From contig JAMOTD010000018.1 in assembly GCA_027068415.1 (NCBI GenBank), positions 62,001-126,000 of the forward strand: a stretch of DNA of 64,000 nt, read 5' to 3'. Below are positions 25,835 to 34,690 of this stretch, piece after piece. This stretch comes from Desulfurobacteriaceae bacterium (GTDB taxonomy: Bacteria > Aquificota > Aquificia > Desulfurobacteriales > Desulfurobacteriaceae). The notes below the pieces were generated by a model, which had not been told where the DNA came from, did not search any database, and saw only the letters and a list, made by a program, of their open reading frames with translations. The translations under genes were made by a program, and so were the position numbers. The number at the start of each line of letters is the position of its first letter. Within the stretch, counting starts at the first letter, position 1.

Positions 25835-26484
25835 CGACTTTCATAAAGAGAGTTGAACACTTCCTGACGAGGGCTTCGGAGGGCTTCCTTCTTGCGATAA
25901 CGATAACCCTTCTCGTTATTTCTGTAATCCTCTTTATTGAGTTCCTCTTCGCAATCCCGAAGCTGATTCACCTTGAGGAGGTTATCCTCTCAGGCCACGA
26001 GAAGGACGCAACCGAGAGCCTGAAGCAGCTAATTTCCCCGCTCCTGATGTTCGTTATCGTAGTTGAGCTGATTATCATGCTCATAAAACACCAGCCCCGA
26101 ATTGTCTTTGACGTTCTATTAATTGCAATTGCAAGGGAGATAATCATTGCCGGCCACGACTTTAAGAGCGTTCTTCTGGGGACAATCTCCCTATTAATCC
26201 TCTTCTTCATAAGGAAGTTCCTTACCTTGAAAAGCGTTCCTCCGGGAACGGCAGTAATCATAGACCCCTACATAACGATTGAGTCGCTGAACGAGATGCT
26301 TGACGTCCACATTCCCTTTGAGGAGGATAAGTACCTGATTGACCTTATTGAGAGGGTCGCGAGGGAGAGGGGGATTATTATAAAGAAGAGGAAGACGATA
26401 GACATTGCAAACGTCAAGATTGAGATTTTGGACGTTGACGAGAAGGGTAAGCCAATTCTCGTAAGGGTGATTAAGACGGCATGA
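25831..26484 (+). CDS. PsiE-like membrane protein
   Basis: 217 residues. About four hydrophobic segments: 'GFLLAITITLLVISVILF' (18-35), 'LLMFVIVVELIIMLI' (~71-85), a third near 'VFDVLLIAIAREIIIAG' and a fourth 'VLLGTISLLILFFI'. Conserved 'E...IA.REIIIAGHD' matches the phosphate-starvation-inducible PsiE family. The C-terminal ~85 residues form a soluble domain ('IDPYITIESLNEMLDV', 'GIIIKKRKTIDIANVKIE') not present in short PsiE proteins. Function of the family is unclear. Overlaps pilD and tsaB by 4 nt each. Confidence 0.72.
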   Translation: MTTFIKRVEHFLTRASEGFLLAITITLLVISVILFIEFLFAIPKLIHLEEVILSGHEKDATESLKQLISPLLMFVIVVELIIMLIKHQPRIVFDVLLIAIAREIIIAGHDFKSVLLGTISLLILFFIRKFLTLKSVPPGTAVIIDPYITIESLNEMLDVHIPFEEDKYLIDLIERVARERGIIIKKRKTIDIANVKIEILDVDEKGKPILVRVIKTA

Positions 26485-27086
26485 TTAGGCTTGCGGTTGA
26501 GCTCTCACTGCCCGAGGGGAGCGTAGCGGTTGAGAGGGACGGAGAGGTTGTCTCTCAGGTATCGTGGCTAAGGCCAAAGCTCCACGCCGAGGTCGTCTAC
26601 TCCCAGATTGAGAGGGCTTTAAACCTTGCCGGAGTAAACAAAAGAGAGATTGAGGAGGTGGTCGTCTCCTCAGGTCCGGGCTCCTTTACCGGAGTGAGGC
26701 TCTCGGTAACGCTGGGTAAGGCCTTTAAGGCGGCCGGCTTTACAGTCCTCTGTGCAACAACCCTCGGGGCACTGGCTCAGGGCTACGAGGAGCTGGGCTT
26801 TACGCCGGTTCCTTTAATTCCAGCAAGGAGGGGAAGGATTTACGCTCAAATAGGCAGAGAGCTCCTTGACGCCGAGCTCCCTTTCATTATTGAAAGGTTA
26901 AAGAAACTCCCAAACCCCCTGATTGTCTATAAGGGAGAGGTGGAGCTCCCCGAAGGGGTAAAGGCCGTTAAGGAGAAAACTCCCCTTGCGGTAAAGCTCC
27001 TTGCCGTTCCGAGGGGAGAGCTCTCACCCCTAACCTTCCACTACGTCAGAGAGCACGATGCAAAACCTCAAAATAGAGCCCTTTAA
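26481..27086 (+). CDS. tsaB: tRNA threonylcarbamoyladenosine biosynthesis protein TsaB
   Basis: 201 residues. 'VVVSSGPGSFTGVRLSVTLGKA' near 54-75 (read as 'SSGPGSFTGVRLS') is the diagnostic TsaB motif. 'PLIPARRGRIYAQ' near 115 is the second conserved block. TsaB dimerises with TsaD in making t6A37 on ANN-decoding tRNAs. Overlaps PsiE-like by 4 nt and rimI by 29 nt, the common tsaB-rimI pairing. tsaD is not in the window. Confidence 0.92.
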   Translation: MIRLAVELSLPEGSVAVERDGEVVSQVSWLRPKLHAEVVYSQIERALNLAGVNKREIEEVVVSSGPGSFTGVRLSVTLGKAFKAAGFTVLCATTLGALAQGYEELGFTPVPLIPARRGRIYAQIGRELLDAELPFIIERLKKLPNPLIVYKGEVELPEGVKAVKEKTPLAVKLLAVPRGELSPLTFHYVREHDAKPQNRAL

Positions 27087-27570
27087 GGATAAAGACCTAT
27101 CGGATATACTTAAGTTAGAGAGAGAGTGTTTTAAAGAGCCCTACTCAAGGGAGCTCCTACTCAGGGAGGTAGCTCTGCCCATAACCAGAATCCTCGTTGC
27201 CCGGGAAGGTAAAGAGCTCTCAGGCTACATCTTCGGCTGGGTCGTCGGCCCGACGGCAGAGCTCAACAGGATAGCGGTGAGGAGAAAGAGCAGGGGAAGG
27301 GGAATAGGGAGAGCTCTGCTGAAGGCCTTCGTAGAGAGGCTCAGGGCAGAGGGAGTTGAGGAGCTCTTTTTAGAGGTCAGGGAGTCAAACTTTCCTGCAA
27401 TAAACCTGTACAAATATTTCGGCTTTAAAGAGGTAGGCCGCAGAGAAAACTACTATTCAGACGAAGACGCAATCGTCTTTAAACTTAATCTTTTAGGAGG
27501 GAAAGATGCTCCGGGACGAGAACCTGAAAGCCTTTGCAAGGGAAAAGTTCCACCACTTCAAAACTCTTGA
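27058..27570 (+). CDS. rimI: ribosomal protein S18 alanine N-acetyltransferase (RimI-like GNAT)
   Basis: 170 residues. GNAT fold with acetyl-CoA loop 'RRKSRGRGIGRALLKAF' near 78-94, 'LEVRESNFPAINLYKYFGFKEVGRRENYY' split across ~104-132. Transfers acetyl to the N terminus of ribosomal protein S18 or other proteins. The last ~22 residues come from reading into the next gene (65-nt overlap), so the conserved domain ends near residue 145. Paired with tsaB as in many genomes. Confidence 0.88.
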   Translation: MQNLKIEPFKDKDLSDILKLERECFKEPYSRELLLREVALPITRILVAREGKELSGYIFGWVVGPTAELNRIAVRRKSRGRGIGRALLKAFVERLRAEGVEELFLEVRESNFPAINLYKYFGFKEVGRRENYYSDEDAIVFKLNLLGGKDAPGREPESLCKGKVPPLQNS

Positions 27571-27736
27571 GAAGAAACATCAGGAGCTTGACGACATAAT
27601 TGACAAGATGGAGAAGAAGAGGGTACTAACACCTCAGGAGGAGCTTGAGCTTGAGAAGTTAAAGAAGGAGAGGCTTCGCCTGAGGGACGAAATGCTCCTT
27701 TTAATGAAGAAAGCAAAGGAGGAAGCCGAGAAATGA
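27506..27736 (+). CDS. DUF465 (YdcH-like) coiled-coil protein
   Basis: 76 residues starting at ATG 27506 after AGGAGGGAAAG. All-helical and highly charged: '[20 protein letters not shown]' then '[18 protein letters not shown]'. The pattern 'H..F..L...H..LD..I...E' with the later 'LK..RL.L.DE' fits the small DUF465/YdcH family. Cytosolic, function unknown. Overlaps rimI by 65 nt and ilvD by 4 nt. Confidence 0.75.
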   Translation: MLRDENLKAFAREKFHHFKTLEKKHQELDDIIDKMEKKRVLTPQEELELEKLKKERLRLRDEMLLLMKKAKEEAEK

Positions 27737-29385
27737 GGAGCGACACTCTTAGGGAATTTGAGAAACTCCCTGCAAGGGCCCTGATGATGGCAACGGGCCT
27801 CCAGAGGAAGGACATTGAGAAGCCCTTAATCGGAATAGTCTCAAGCTGGACAGACCTCGTTCCCGGCCACGCAGACATGGGAGCTCTTGAGAGGTTCATT
27901 GAGAGGGGAGTTGCGGCGGCCGGAGGAACCCCCTTCATCTTCAGGGTACCGGCAGTCTGCGACGGAATTGCGATGGGACACGAGGGAATGAGGTTCTCAC
28001 TCCCCTTAAGGGAGCTCATCGCAGACGCCATTGAGGACGTTGCAACGGCCCACCAGCTTGACGGTCTGGTACTTTTAACCGCCTGCGACAAGATTACCCC
28101 GGGAATGTTAATGGCCGCCGCAAGGCTAAACCTTCCTGCGATAGTGGTAACGGCAGGCCCCATGCTTGCCGGAAGGAGGGGTAAGGAGAGACTGGACTTA
28201 GTAACCCACACCTTTGAGGCAATCGGAAGGTATAAAGCGGGAGAGATAACTCTTGAAGAGCTCCTTGAGCTTGAGGGAGCGGCCTGCCCCTCTTCAGGAG
28301 CCTGTCAGGGAATGTTCACCGCAAACACGATGGCCTGTTTAACTGAAGCCCTTGGAATGAGCCTTCCCTACTGCGGAACCTCACCCGCACCGCTGGCAGA
28401 GAAGAAAAGAATCGCCGAGGCAAGCGGCGAGAAAATCGTTGAGCTCGTTAAAAAAGGAATCAGGGCAAGGGACATAATGACCCCGGCGGCCTTCAGGAAC
28501 GCAATAAGGGTTGACCTTGCCCTCGGAGGCTCAACCAACACCGTTTTACACCTTCCTGCAATAGCTTATGAAGCCGGAATTCCCTTTGAGATAAAGCTCT
28601 TTGACGAGCTCAGCAGGGAGACCCCCAAAATCTGCTCAATGAGGCCCGGCGGTAAGTACCTGATGGAGGACCTCCACTACGCCGGGGGAATTCCGGGAGT
28701 TCTAAACAGGCTCTTTGAGAAACTTGAGAGCTCCCCCACAGTTTTAGGGGTTGATGTAAAGGAAATTGCTGCAAGGGGAAGAATCTGGGACGAAGACGTC
28801 ATCCGCCCCGTTGACAACCCATACAGCAAAGAGGGCGGAATTGCAATCCTCTACGGCAACCTCGCCCCCGAAGGAGCCGTAATAAAGCAGGGAGCCCTCA
28901 GTGAGAAGATGAGGGTCTTTACCGGAACGGCCAGGGTCTTTGACTGCGAAGAGGACGCAATGAAGGCCGTAATGAACGGGGAAATTAAGCCCGGCGACGT
29001 GATAGTTATCAGGTACGAAGGTCCTAAAGGGGGCCCCGGAATGAGGGAGATGCTCGCGGTAACGGCCGCAGTAATGGGAATGGGGCTCGGAGAGAGCGTT
29101 GCCCTCATCACAGACGGAAGGTTCTCAGGGGGAACCCACGGCCCCTGCATAGGCCACATCTCACCCGAGGCCGCCGAGGGAGGCCCCATAGGAGTTGTTA
29201 AGGACGGAGACAAAATTCACATAAACGTTCCTGAAAGGAGGTTAGAGCTCCTTATAAGCGAGGAGGAGCTGGCTGAAAGGCTCAGGAACTTCAAGCCAAA
29301 GCAGAAGGAGATTAAGTCAAAGCTCCTCCGAAAGTACGCCAAATTCGTTACTTCCGCCTCTAAGGGGGCAATTCAAGAAGTTTAA
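27733..29385 (+). CDS. ilvD: dihydroxy-acid dehydratase
   Basis: 550 residues, normal length. '[18 protein letters not shown]' near 117 and '[18 protein letters not shown]' near 186 carry the Fe-S cysteines, and '[20 protein letters not shown]' (read in two parts) near 460 is the C-terminal signature. Dehydrates 2,3-dihydroxy-isovalerate and 2,3-dihydroxy-3-methylvalerate in valine, isoleucine, leucine and pantothenate synthesis. The neighbouring panE-like gene uses the same branch. ilvBHC are ~23 kb away. Confidence 0.96.
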   Translation: MRSDTLREFEKLPARALMMATGLQRKDIEKPLIGIVSSWTDLVPGHADMGALERFIERGVAAAGGTPFIFRVPAVCDGIAMGHEGMRFSLPLRELIADAIEDVATAHQLDGLVLLTACDKITPGMLMAAARLNLPAIVVTAGPMLAGRRGKERLDLVTHTFEAIGRYKAGEITLEELLELEGAACPSSGACQGMFTANTMACLTEALGMSLPYCGTSPAPLAEKKRIAEASGEKIVELVKKGIRARDIMTPAAFRNAIRVDLALGGSTNTVLHLPAIAYEAGIPFEIKLFDELSRETPKICSMRPGGKYLMEDLHYAGGIPGVLNRLFEKLESSPTVLGVDVKEIAARGRIWDEDVIRPVDNPYSKEGGIAILYGNLAPEGAVIKQGALSEKMRVFTGTARVFDCEEDAMKAVMNGEIKPGDVIVIRYEGPKGGPGMREMLAVTAAVMGMGLGESVALITDGRFSGGTHGPCIGHISPEAAEGGPIGVVKDGDKIHINVPERRLELLISEEELAERLRNFKPKQKEIKSKLLRKYAKFVTSASKGAIQEV

Positions 29386-29389
29386 CTTC

Positions 29390-29409
29390 GGAGCCCTTCC
29401 GGGGGCTCC
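29390..29409 (+). terminator. GC-rich hairpin between ilvD and panE
   Basis: GGAGCCC pairs with GGGCTCC around a 6-nt loop, 4 nt after the ilvD stop. There is no clear T-run (TTCC only), so it may be an attenuating or RNA-stability hairpin rather than a full terminator within the operon. Confidence 0.4.
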
Positions 29410-29428
29410 TTCCACCTGCGGAGGGAAG

Positions 29429-30373
29429 ATGGATTTTGCGGTATTCGGAGCAGGCGGGGTCGGGAGTCTGTACGGCGGTCTACTTGCAAGGTGCGGCCAC
29501 AGGGTGGGCTTCATTGCAAGGGGAGAGCACCTCAAGGCAATGAAGGAAAGGGGCTTAACTGTTAAAAGCTATAAATACGGCGAGTTTACAGTTAAGGAAG
29601 AGCCCCCGAGGGTAATCTTTACCGAGAACCCCGAAGAGGTCGGCAAAGTTGACGCAGTTTTAGTCTGCGTAAAGTCTTACGATACGGAGAAGGTAGCTCC
29701 CAAAATAGAGCTCCTTTTAAAAGAGAATACCGTGGTAATCTCGGTTCAAAACGGAATAGAAAATGAGGAAATCCTCGCCGAGTACGTAGGAAAGGAGAGG
29801 GTTTTAGGGGCGACGGCCTTTGTGGGAACTTACGTAAAAGAGCCGGGAGTCGTCGTTCACGAGGCGGCGGGGCTCCTTGAGATAGGGGAGCTCTCAGGGA
29901 AGCCCTCAGAGAGGGTAGAGAGGCTTGTTGAGAAGCTCAAAAAGTGCGGAATTGAGGCAAGGGTTTCAAGGGACATAAACTATACTCTCTGGAAGAAGCT
30001 CATGTGGAACGTGGCCTTCAACCCCTACTCGGTTATAACAGGGGCAACGGTAGGGGAAATCCTCTCCCAGCCCGAAACCTACGAGATAGTCAAAAATTTA
30101 ATGAAAGAGTGTATGGAGGTTGCAAAGGCCTACGGGGTGAACCTGAAAGAGAAGACGATGGAGGGATACCTAAAATCCTCGCCCGACTTGATGAACTACA
30201 AAACCAGCATGCTCCTTGATTTTGAGAGAGGTAAGCCGATAGAGATTGAGGGGATAACCGGAGCTCTCATAAGGAAGGCCGAAAGAAAGGGCATTCCCGT
30301 TCCCTACAACAGGTGCGTTTACGGAACGGTAAAGCTCCTTCTAAAGAAAAGAGAGAGATGGGAAAAAAGATAG
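29429..30373 (+). CDS. panE: 2-dehydropantoate 2-reductase (ketopantoate reductase)
   Basis: 314 residues. Rossmann start 'FAVFGAGGVGSLYGGLLA' (3-20), 'VLVCVKSYDTEK' near 72, 'ISVQNGIENEE' near 108 and 'LWKKLMWNVAFNPYSVITG' (contains the catalytic Lys) near 187; 'SMLLDFERGKPIEIEGITG' near 256. Reduces ketopantoate to pantoate with NADPH for coenzyme A synthesis. Follows ilvD, whose pathway supplies ketoisovalerate. Overlaps the permease by 16 nt. Confidence 0.93.
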   Translation: MDFAVFGAGGVGSLYGGLLARCGHRVGFIARGEHLKAMKERGLTVKSYKYGEFTVKEEPPRVIFTENPEEVGKVDAVLVCVKSYDTEKVAPKIELLLKENTVVISVQNGIENEEILAEYVGKERVLGATAFVGTYVKEPGVVVHEAAGLLEIGELSGKPSERVERLVEKLKKCGIEARVSRDINYTLWKKLMWNVAFNPYSVITGATVGEILSQPETYEIVKNLMKECMEVAKAYGVNLKEKTMEGYLKSSPDLMNYKTSMLLDFERGKPIEIEGITGALIRKAERKGIPVPYNRCVYGTVKLLLKKRERWEKR

Positions 30374-31932
30374 GTTTCTGGGAGGCCTATTCCATCGGGG
30401 TAGGCGGAATGATTGGCGGCGGAATCTTTGCCGTCCTCGGTTTAACAATTCTCCTTTCAAAAGGTGCAGCTCCAGTAGCCTTCCTCTTGGCAGGCATAAT
30501 AGCCCTCATAACCTCGTACTCCTACGCAAAACTCTCTGTTCGCTACCCAAGTGAAGGGGGAACAGTAGAGTTTTTAGTAAGGGGCTTCGGAAACAACTTC
30601 TTTACTGCCTACCTCAACACGCTGCTCTTAGCAAGCTACGTAATAATGCTCTCACTCTACTCCTACGCCTTCGGGAGCTACGGCTCGGCCCTCCTCTTCG
30701 GCCACGAGATTACTCTGGTTAAAAAGCTCCTCATCGCCGGAGTTATCTCCTTCTTTGCCTTTATAAACTTCCTCGGAGCCTACGTAAGCGGTAAAGCTGA
30801 AGACGTTATGGTCTTTCTGAAGCTCGGAATCCTCCTCTTCTTCTCGGCTCTGGGCTTTTTGACCGGCGACTTCTCAAAACTCTCTCCAGAGCACTGGGAG
30901 AGTTTCTTAAAGATTATGGTAGGAGGACTGATAATCTTCCTCGCATACGAGGGGTTTGAACTTATTGCAAACACGGCAAGGGACGTTAAAGACCCGGAAA
31001 AGACCCTACCGAAGGCCTACTACGCAAGCGTTCTAACGGTTATTGCCGTTTACTGTTTAGTAAGCGCTGTTGCGGTTGCTAACCTTACCTATCAGGAGGT
31101 CATAAAGTACAAAGACTACGCCTTAGCAGTTGCGGCAAAGCCCTTTTTGGGTAAATTCGGGTTTATCTTAATCGGAATTGCCGCCCTTCTATCAACTGCA
31201 AGCGCAATAAACGCAACCCTCTACGGAAGCGCAAGGGTAAGCTACCTGGTTGCAAAGCTTGGAGCTCTCCCCCGCTCATTCAGTAAAAAGGTCTGGAAGG
31301 AGGGGACGGAAGGTCTTTTAATCCTTGCGCTTCTTACAATCTTCTTTGCCGTAAGCTTTAACCTTGAGAACATCTCGGTTGCAGGAAGCTTCGGATTCCT
31401 ATCAATCTTTGCGGCAGTTAACCTTGCAAACTTTAAACTTGCTGAGTACACCGGCTCAAACAGGTGGCTCTCCCTTTTGGGCTTCATCCTGTGCGTCATT
31501 TCGGGAGCAGTCCTCTTAGGCTACAACCTGAAGACAAATCCCGACTCACTAAAATCGGTAGCGGTAGTATTAGCAGGAACCCTTATCTTTGAGTCAGTTT
31601 ACAGGGCGATAACAAAGAGAGAGATTGCAGAGTACATAGACTGGAGGTTAGAGCTCAGCGAAAAACTAAAGGAGGAGAGTTTTAAGAAACTCAGGGAGAT
31701 AGCAAAGAGGCTGAGAGAGCGCTTTGAAAAGGTGGAAGTTTACCTTACTGGAAATGCACTAAAAGGGAAAGAAAAAACCGGAACCTTAAGGGTTGTAATA
31801 GTCCACTCGAACCCCGAAGAGGTAGAAAGGGAAGTTGAGAGGATAAAGGGTGAGCTGAACCTTGACCACGACCACCCCGTTTACTTTGTTGTTAAAGAGA
31901 AAAGAGAGGATGACGGAAGGAGGATAGAATGA
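30358..31932 (+). CDS. APC-family amino-acid permease with unusual soluble C-terminal tail
   Basis: 524 residues from ATG 30358; a longer frame from 30313 adds residues copied from the panE end and is rejected. About 12 membrane segments. 'SIGVGGMIGGGIFAVLG' near the N terminus is the substrate-binding GxGxxxG-type motif of APC transporters; 'LAYEGFELIANTARDVKDPEKTLP' (split near 208-231) is the TM6 consensus region. The last ~100 residues are soluble: a coiled-coil linker, then 'KVEVYLTGNALKGKEKTG' and 'LRVVIVHSNPEEVEREV'. This resembles a minimal nucleotidyltransferase fold whose catalytic residues have been lost (GN for GS, no DxD). Imports an amino acid or amine; the substrate is unknown. 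Confidence 0.85.
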   Translation: MGKKIGFWEAYSIGVGGMIGGGIFAVLGLTILLSKGAAPVAFLLAGIIALITSYSYAKLSVRYPSEGGTVEFLVRGFGNNFFTAYLNTLLLASYVIMLSLYSYAFGSYGSALLFGHEITLVKKLLIAGVISFFAFINFLGAYVSGKAEDVMVFLKLGILLFFSALGFLTGDFSKLSPEHWESFLKIMVGGLIIFLAYEGFELIANTARDVKDPEKTLPKAYYASVLTVIAVYCLVSAVAVANLTYQEVIKYKDYALAVAAKPFLGKFGFILIGIAALLSTASAINATLYGSARVSYLVAKLGALPRSFSKKVWKEGTEGLLILALLTIFFAVSFNLENISVAGSFGFLSIFAAVNLANFKLAEYTGSNRWLSLLGFILCVISGAVLLGYNLKTNPDSLKSVAVVLAGTLIFESVYRAITKREIAEYIDWRLELSEKLKEESFKKLREIAKRLRERFEKVEVYLTGNALKGKEKTGTLRVVIVHSNPEEVEREVERIKGELNLDHDHPVYFVVKEKREDDGRRIE

Positions 31933-32186
31933 AACTGGTTCTCTTTACTTCTGATAGGTGTGCCGTCTGCCTGCCCTTAAAGGAAAAACTAAAGAAAGTA
32001 GCCGAAGAGCTTGAGATAGAGCTAAAAGAGGTAAAAATTGAGGAAAACCCCCAGGAAGCCGCTCAGAAACTAATTTTCTCTGCACCGACAGTAGTTTTAG
32101 AGGAGGAGGGAAAGGAGCTTAAAAGGTGGAGCGGCGTATTTTCAGTTGAGGATATAAAGACAACTCTGCTGAGACTCTTAAGCTAA
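31929..32186 (+). CDS. thioredoxin/glutaredoxin-like small protein
   Basis: 85 residues, beginning 'MKLVLFTSDRCAVCLPLKEKL'-like (read as 'VLFTSDRCAVC'): a first strand followed by a redox-type C-A-V-C at residues 11-14. 'IFSAPTVVLEEEGKELKRW' near 48-66 includes the cis-proline of the thioredoxin fold. Cytosolic, no signal. ATGA overlap with the permease. Could be a thiol-disulfide protein or a metal-binding relative. Last gene before CRISPR array 1. Confidence 0.82.
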   Translation: MKLVLFTSDRCAVCLPLKEKLKKVAEELEIELKEVKIEENPQEAAQKLIFSAPTVVLEEEGKELKRWSGVFSVEDIKTTLLRLLS

Positions 32187-32223
32187 CGCCTGAACTCCCA
32201 CCATAACCCTAAAACTCCATTCA

Positions 32224-32549
32224 ACCGCAATCCCGCTCATTTTTTCGGGCCTTTCAACGGAGTTGCTTGAGGAAAGGCCTATAAAAGGACTCTTCAGTTG
32301 CAATCCCGCTCATTTTTTCGGGCCTTTCAACGTGTAAGATGAAGCTCGCTAAGATCGCAACGTTTGGTTGCAATCCCGCTCATTTTTTCGGGCCTTTCAA
32401 CGCGAGAGGGTTGAGGAGGGAGAACTAAACTATAGGGAGGGTTGCAATCCCGCTCATTTTTTCGGGCCTTTCAACTTTGACAGAATTTTCCCACATAAAT
32501 TTTTATTGGAATTCGTTGCAATCCCGCTCATTTTTTCGGGCCTTTCAAC
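32224..32549 (-). CRISPR. CRISPR array 1 (5 repeats, 4 spacers)
   Basis: 35-nt repeats at 32224-32258, 32297-32331, 32367-32401, 32441-32475 and 32515-32549; spacers of 38, 35, 39 and 39 nt. On the plus strand repeats start GTTGCAATCCCG and end GGGCCTTTCAAC. On the minus strand they end ATTGCAAC, close to the ATTGAAAC handle common in type I-B/III systems. The leftmost repeat has its three plus-strand 5' bases changed (ACC for GTT), as seen in distal trailer repeats. The right flank is AT-rich. So the array is inferred to be transcribed leftward from a leader on the right. No cas genes are in the window. Confidence 0.97.
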
Positions 32550-32732
32550 CGCACCTTTTCTGAAACCCTTGTAAATCAAGGGTATTACTTTTGAATCAAA
32601 TCGTAATAAATAGTTCAAGCCCTTACAGGGCAATAGTCCCGAAGTAAACAATTGTTAGAATATCCTAATTTCCTATTCTACTGTTAAAGACCTTTTTATT
32701 ATTTTATAGCAGAATGCCGCTTTTTTCAAGAA
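32550..32732 (-). promoter_or_regulatory. probable leader of CRISPR array 1
   Basis: 183-bp AT-rich, gene-free stretch between the last intact repeat and the acs terminator. It contains a 7-bp perfect inverted repeat (ACCCTTG, 5-nt loop, CAAGGGT) at 32565-32583, 15 nt from the repeat, a short GCCC/GGGC hairpin at 32619-32631, and AT tracts near 32690-32706 suitable for a promoter. Assigned as leader from repeat polarity and AT content, not from a known leader sequence. Confidence 0.6.
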
Positions 32733-32756
32733 AAGGGAGGGGAGCTCCCCTCCCTT
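32733..32756 (-). terminator. Rho-independent terminator of the acs operon
   Basis: A perfect 24-bp palindrome centred on GAGCTC (arms AAGGGAGGGGAG / CTCCCCTCCCTT), 14 nt after the acs stop codon. On the minus strand it is followed by TTCTT. Well placed to stop minus-strand transcription before the CRISPR leader. Confidence 0.75.
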
Positions 32757-32769
32757 AAAAATCGGAAAA

Positions 32770-34665
32770 TTAATCTTCAAGGGTAGAAAGGTCTCCCGGA
32801 TCCATACCGAGCTCTTTAGCCTTAAGGACCCTTCTCATAATCTTTCCGCTTCTGGTCTTTGGTAGCTTGTCAACGAACTCAATTTCAGAGGGAACGGCGA
32901 GAGCTCCGAGCTCCATCCTTACGTGGTACCTAAGGTCCTCAACAAGCTTATCAGAAGCTGAGTAACCCTCTTTAAGAACTACGAAAGCCTTAATGGTTTC
33001 ACCCTTAACCGGGTCCGGCTTACCGATAACTGCTGCTTCGGCAACTGCCGGGTGGGAAACAAGCGCAGACTCAACCTCCATCGTTCCAATCCTGTGACCT
33101 GAAACGTTAATAACGTCGTCTGCACGGCCGAGAATCATTATGTAGCCGTCTTTATCCTTAACCGCAACGTCGCCGGCAGTGTAGCAGTTTGGAATCGTGT
33201 TCCAGTACTGCTCATAGCGCTCAGGGTTCTTCCAAATTGTCCTCATCATTGAAGGCCACGGATGCTTGATTACGAGGAAACCTCCTTTGTTTGGCTCAAC
33301 TGGATTACCCTCCTTATCAACTACGTCTGCAATAACGCCGGGAACGGGCTTTCCGGCTTTACCGGGTTTCATCGGAAGGCCGTCAATTGTAGTAATCATT
33401 ACAGCACCGGTCTCTGTTTGCCACCAAGTGTCCACAATCGGGCACTTTTCTTTACCAATTACCCTGTAGTACCAAAGCCAAGCTTCGGGGTTGATGGGCT
33501 CTCCGACTGAGCCGAGAAGCCTTAAGGAAGAGAGGTCGTACTTGTTGGGCCACTCCTCACCTGCCCTCATAAACATCCTGATTGCAGTCGGGGCTGTGTA
33601 GAAGATGTTTACGCCGTACTTCTCAACAATTCTCCACCAGCGGCCGAAGTCGGGGTAGTTGGGAGCTCCCTCGGCAATAACCTGGGTAGCACCTGCAACG
33701 AGCGGACCGTAAACGATGTAGCTGTGGCCGGTAATCCAACCCGGGTCTGCAGTACACCAGTAAACGTCGTCCTCTTTCAGGTCAAATACAGTCTTCATTG
33801 AGTAGTAAGTTCCAACCATATAACCACCGGTCGTGTGGAGAACACCCTTTGGCTTACCGGTTGAACCTGAAGTGTAGAGGATAAAGAGGGGGTCTTCTGA
33901 GTCCATAACTTCGGGCTCGCAGTAGTCAAGGTGGCCGTCCATAAACTCGTAGAAGTCAACCTCTTTTTCGCCAATAAGGTCAACTTTAGGCTCAAGCCTC
34001 CTCAGAACTACAACTTGCTCAACGAATGGCAGGTCTAAGATAGCCTCGTCAACAATTCTCTTAAGGGGAATTGCCCTTCCGCGCCTGATTGTGACGTCTG
34101 CGGTGATTACCATCTTGGCCTCGGCGTCCTCAATTCTGTGCCTTAAAGCAGGGACGCTGAAGCCTGCGTAAACTACTGAGTGAACTGCACCTATACGGGC
34201 GCAGGCAAGCATTGCAACAACCTGCTCAATAACGAGAGGCATGTAGATGACTACCCTATCTCCCTTCTTGATGCCCGCAGCTTTTAGGGCGTTTGCAAAC
34301 CTGTTAACAAGGCGGTAGAGCTCCCCGTAGGTTACAACTCTCTCGTTTCCGAGCTCATCCTCCCAGAAGAAGGCAACCTTGTTGCGCTTGCCGTTCTTAA
34401 CGTGGCGGTCAAGGGCGTTTACAGTGATGTTTGTCTTCCCGCCGACAAACCACTTAGCGTAAGGGTGGTTCCACTCTAAAACCTTTTCCCACTTCTCGTA
34501 CCAGAAGAGCTCCTCGGCAACGCTCGCCCAGAACTTCTCGGGGTCTTCAAGGAAGCGCTTGTACTCGGCCTCGTAGTCCTTAACGTTTGCCCTCTCAACA
34601 AACTCCTTAGGTGGGTAGATAACCGTTTCCTTCTGCAGAAGGTGGTCAAGCTTCTCCTCTGCCAT
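32770..34665 (-). CDS. acs: acetyl-CoA synthetase
   Basis: 631 residues, normal length. '[16 protein letters not shown]' near 257-272 is the AMP-binding P-loop, '[15 protein letters not shown]' near 405 the A5/acetate-pocket motif, '[31 protein letters not shown]' (split) near 490-520 the hinge, and '[12 protein letters not shown]' near 606 carries the lysine acetylated to regulate Acs. Converts acetate, ATP and CoA to acetyl-CoA. Last gene of the porin-satP-acs operon, 25 nt after satP, so it activates imported acetate. Confidence 0.97.
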   Translation of the reverse strand: MAEEKLDHLLQKETVIYPPKEFVERANVKDYEAEYKRFLEDPEKFWASVAEELFWYEKWEKVLEWNHPYAKWFVGGKTNITVNALDRHVKNGKRNKVAFFWEDELGNERVVTYGELYRLVNRFANALKAAGIKKGDRVVIYMPLVIEQVVAMLACARIGAVHSVVYAGFSVPALRHRIEDAEAKMVITADVTIRRGRAIPLKRIVDEAILDLPFVEQVVVLRRLEPKVDLIGEKEVDFYEFMDGHLDYCEPEVMDSEDPLFILYTSGSTGKPKGVLHTTGGYMVGTYYSMKTVFDLKEDDVYWCTADPGWITGHSYIVYGPLVAGATQVIAEGAPNYPDFGRWWRIVEKYGVNIFYTAPTAIRMFMRAGEEWPNKYDLSSLRLLGSVGEPINPEAWLWYYRVIGKEKCPIVDTWWQTETGAVMITTIDGLPMKPGKAGKPVPGVIADVVDKEGNPVEPNKGGFLVIKHPWPSMMRTIWKNPERYEQYWNTIPNCYTAGDVAVKDKDGYIMILGRADDVINVSGHRIGTMEVESALVSHPAVAEAAVIGKPDPVKGETIKAFVVLKEGYSASDKLVEDLRYHVRMELGALAVPSEIEFVDKLPKTRSGKIMRRVLKAKELGMDPGDLSTLED

Positions 34666-34690
34666 CTTTACCTCCCTATCTCAAGGTTAT

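Noticed and set aside
30313-30357. Longer start for the APC permease
   Set aside because: The extra 15 residues are out-of-frame panE sequence; ATG 30358 gives the normal family start.
32368-32651. Open frames across CRISPR array 1 (both strands)
   Set aside because: They consist of the repeated units and spacers; repeated identical peptides are artefacts of the array.
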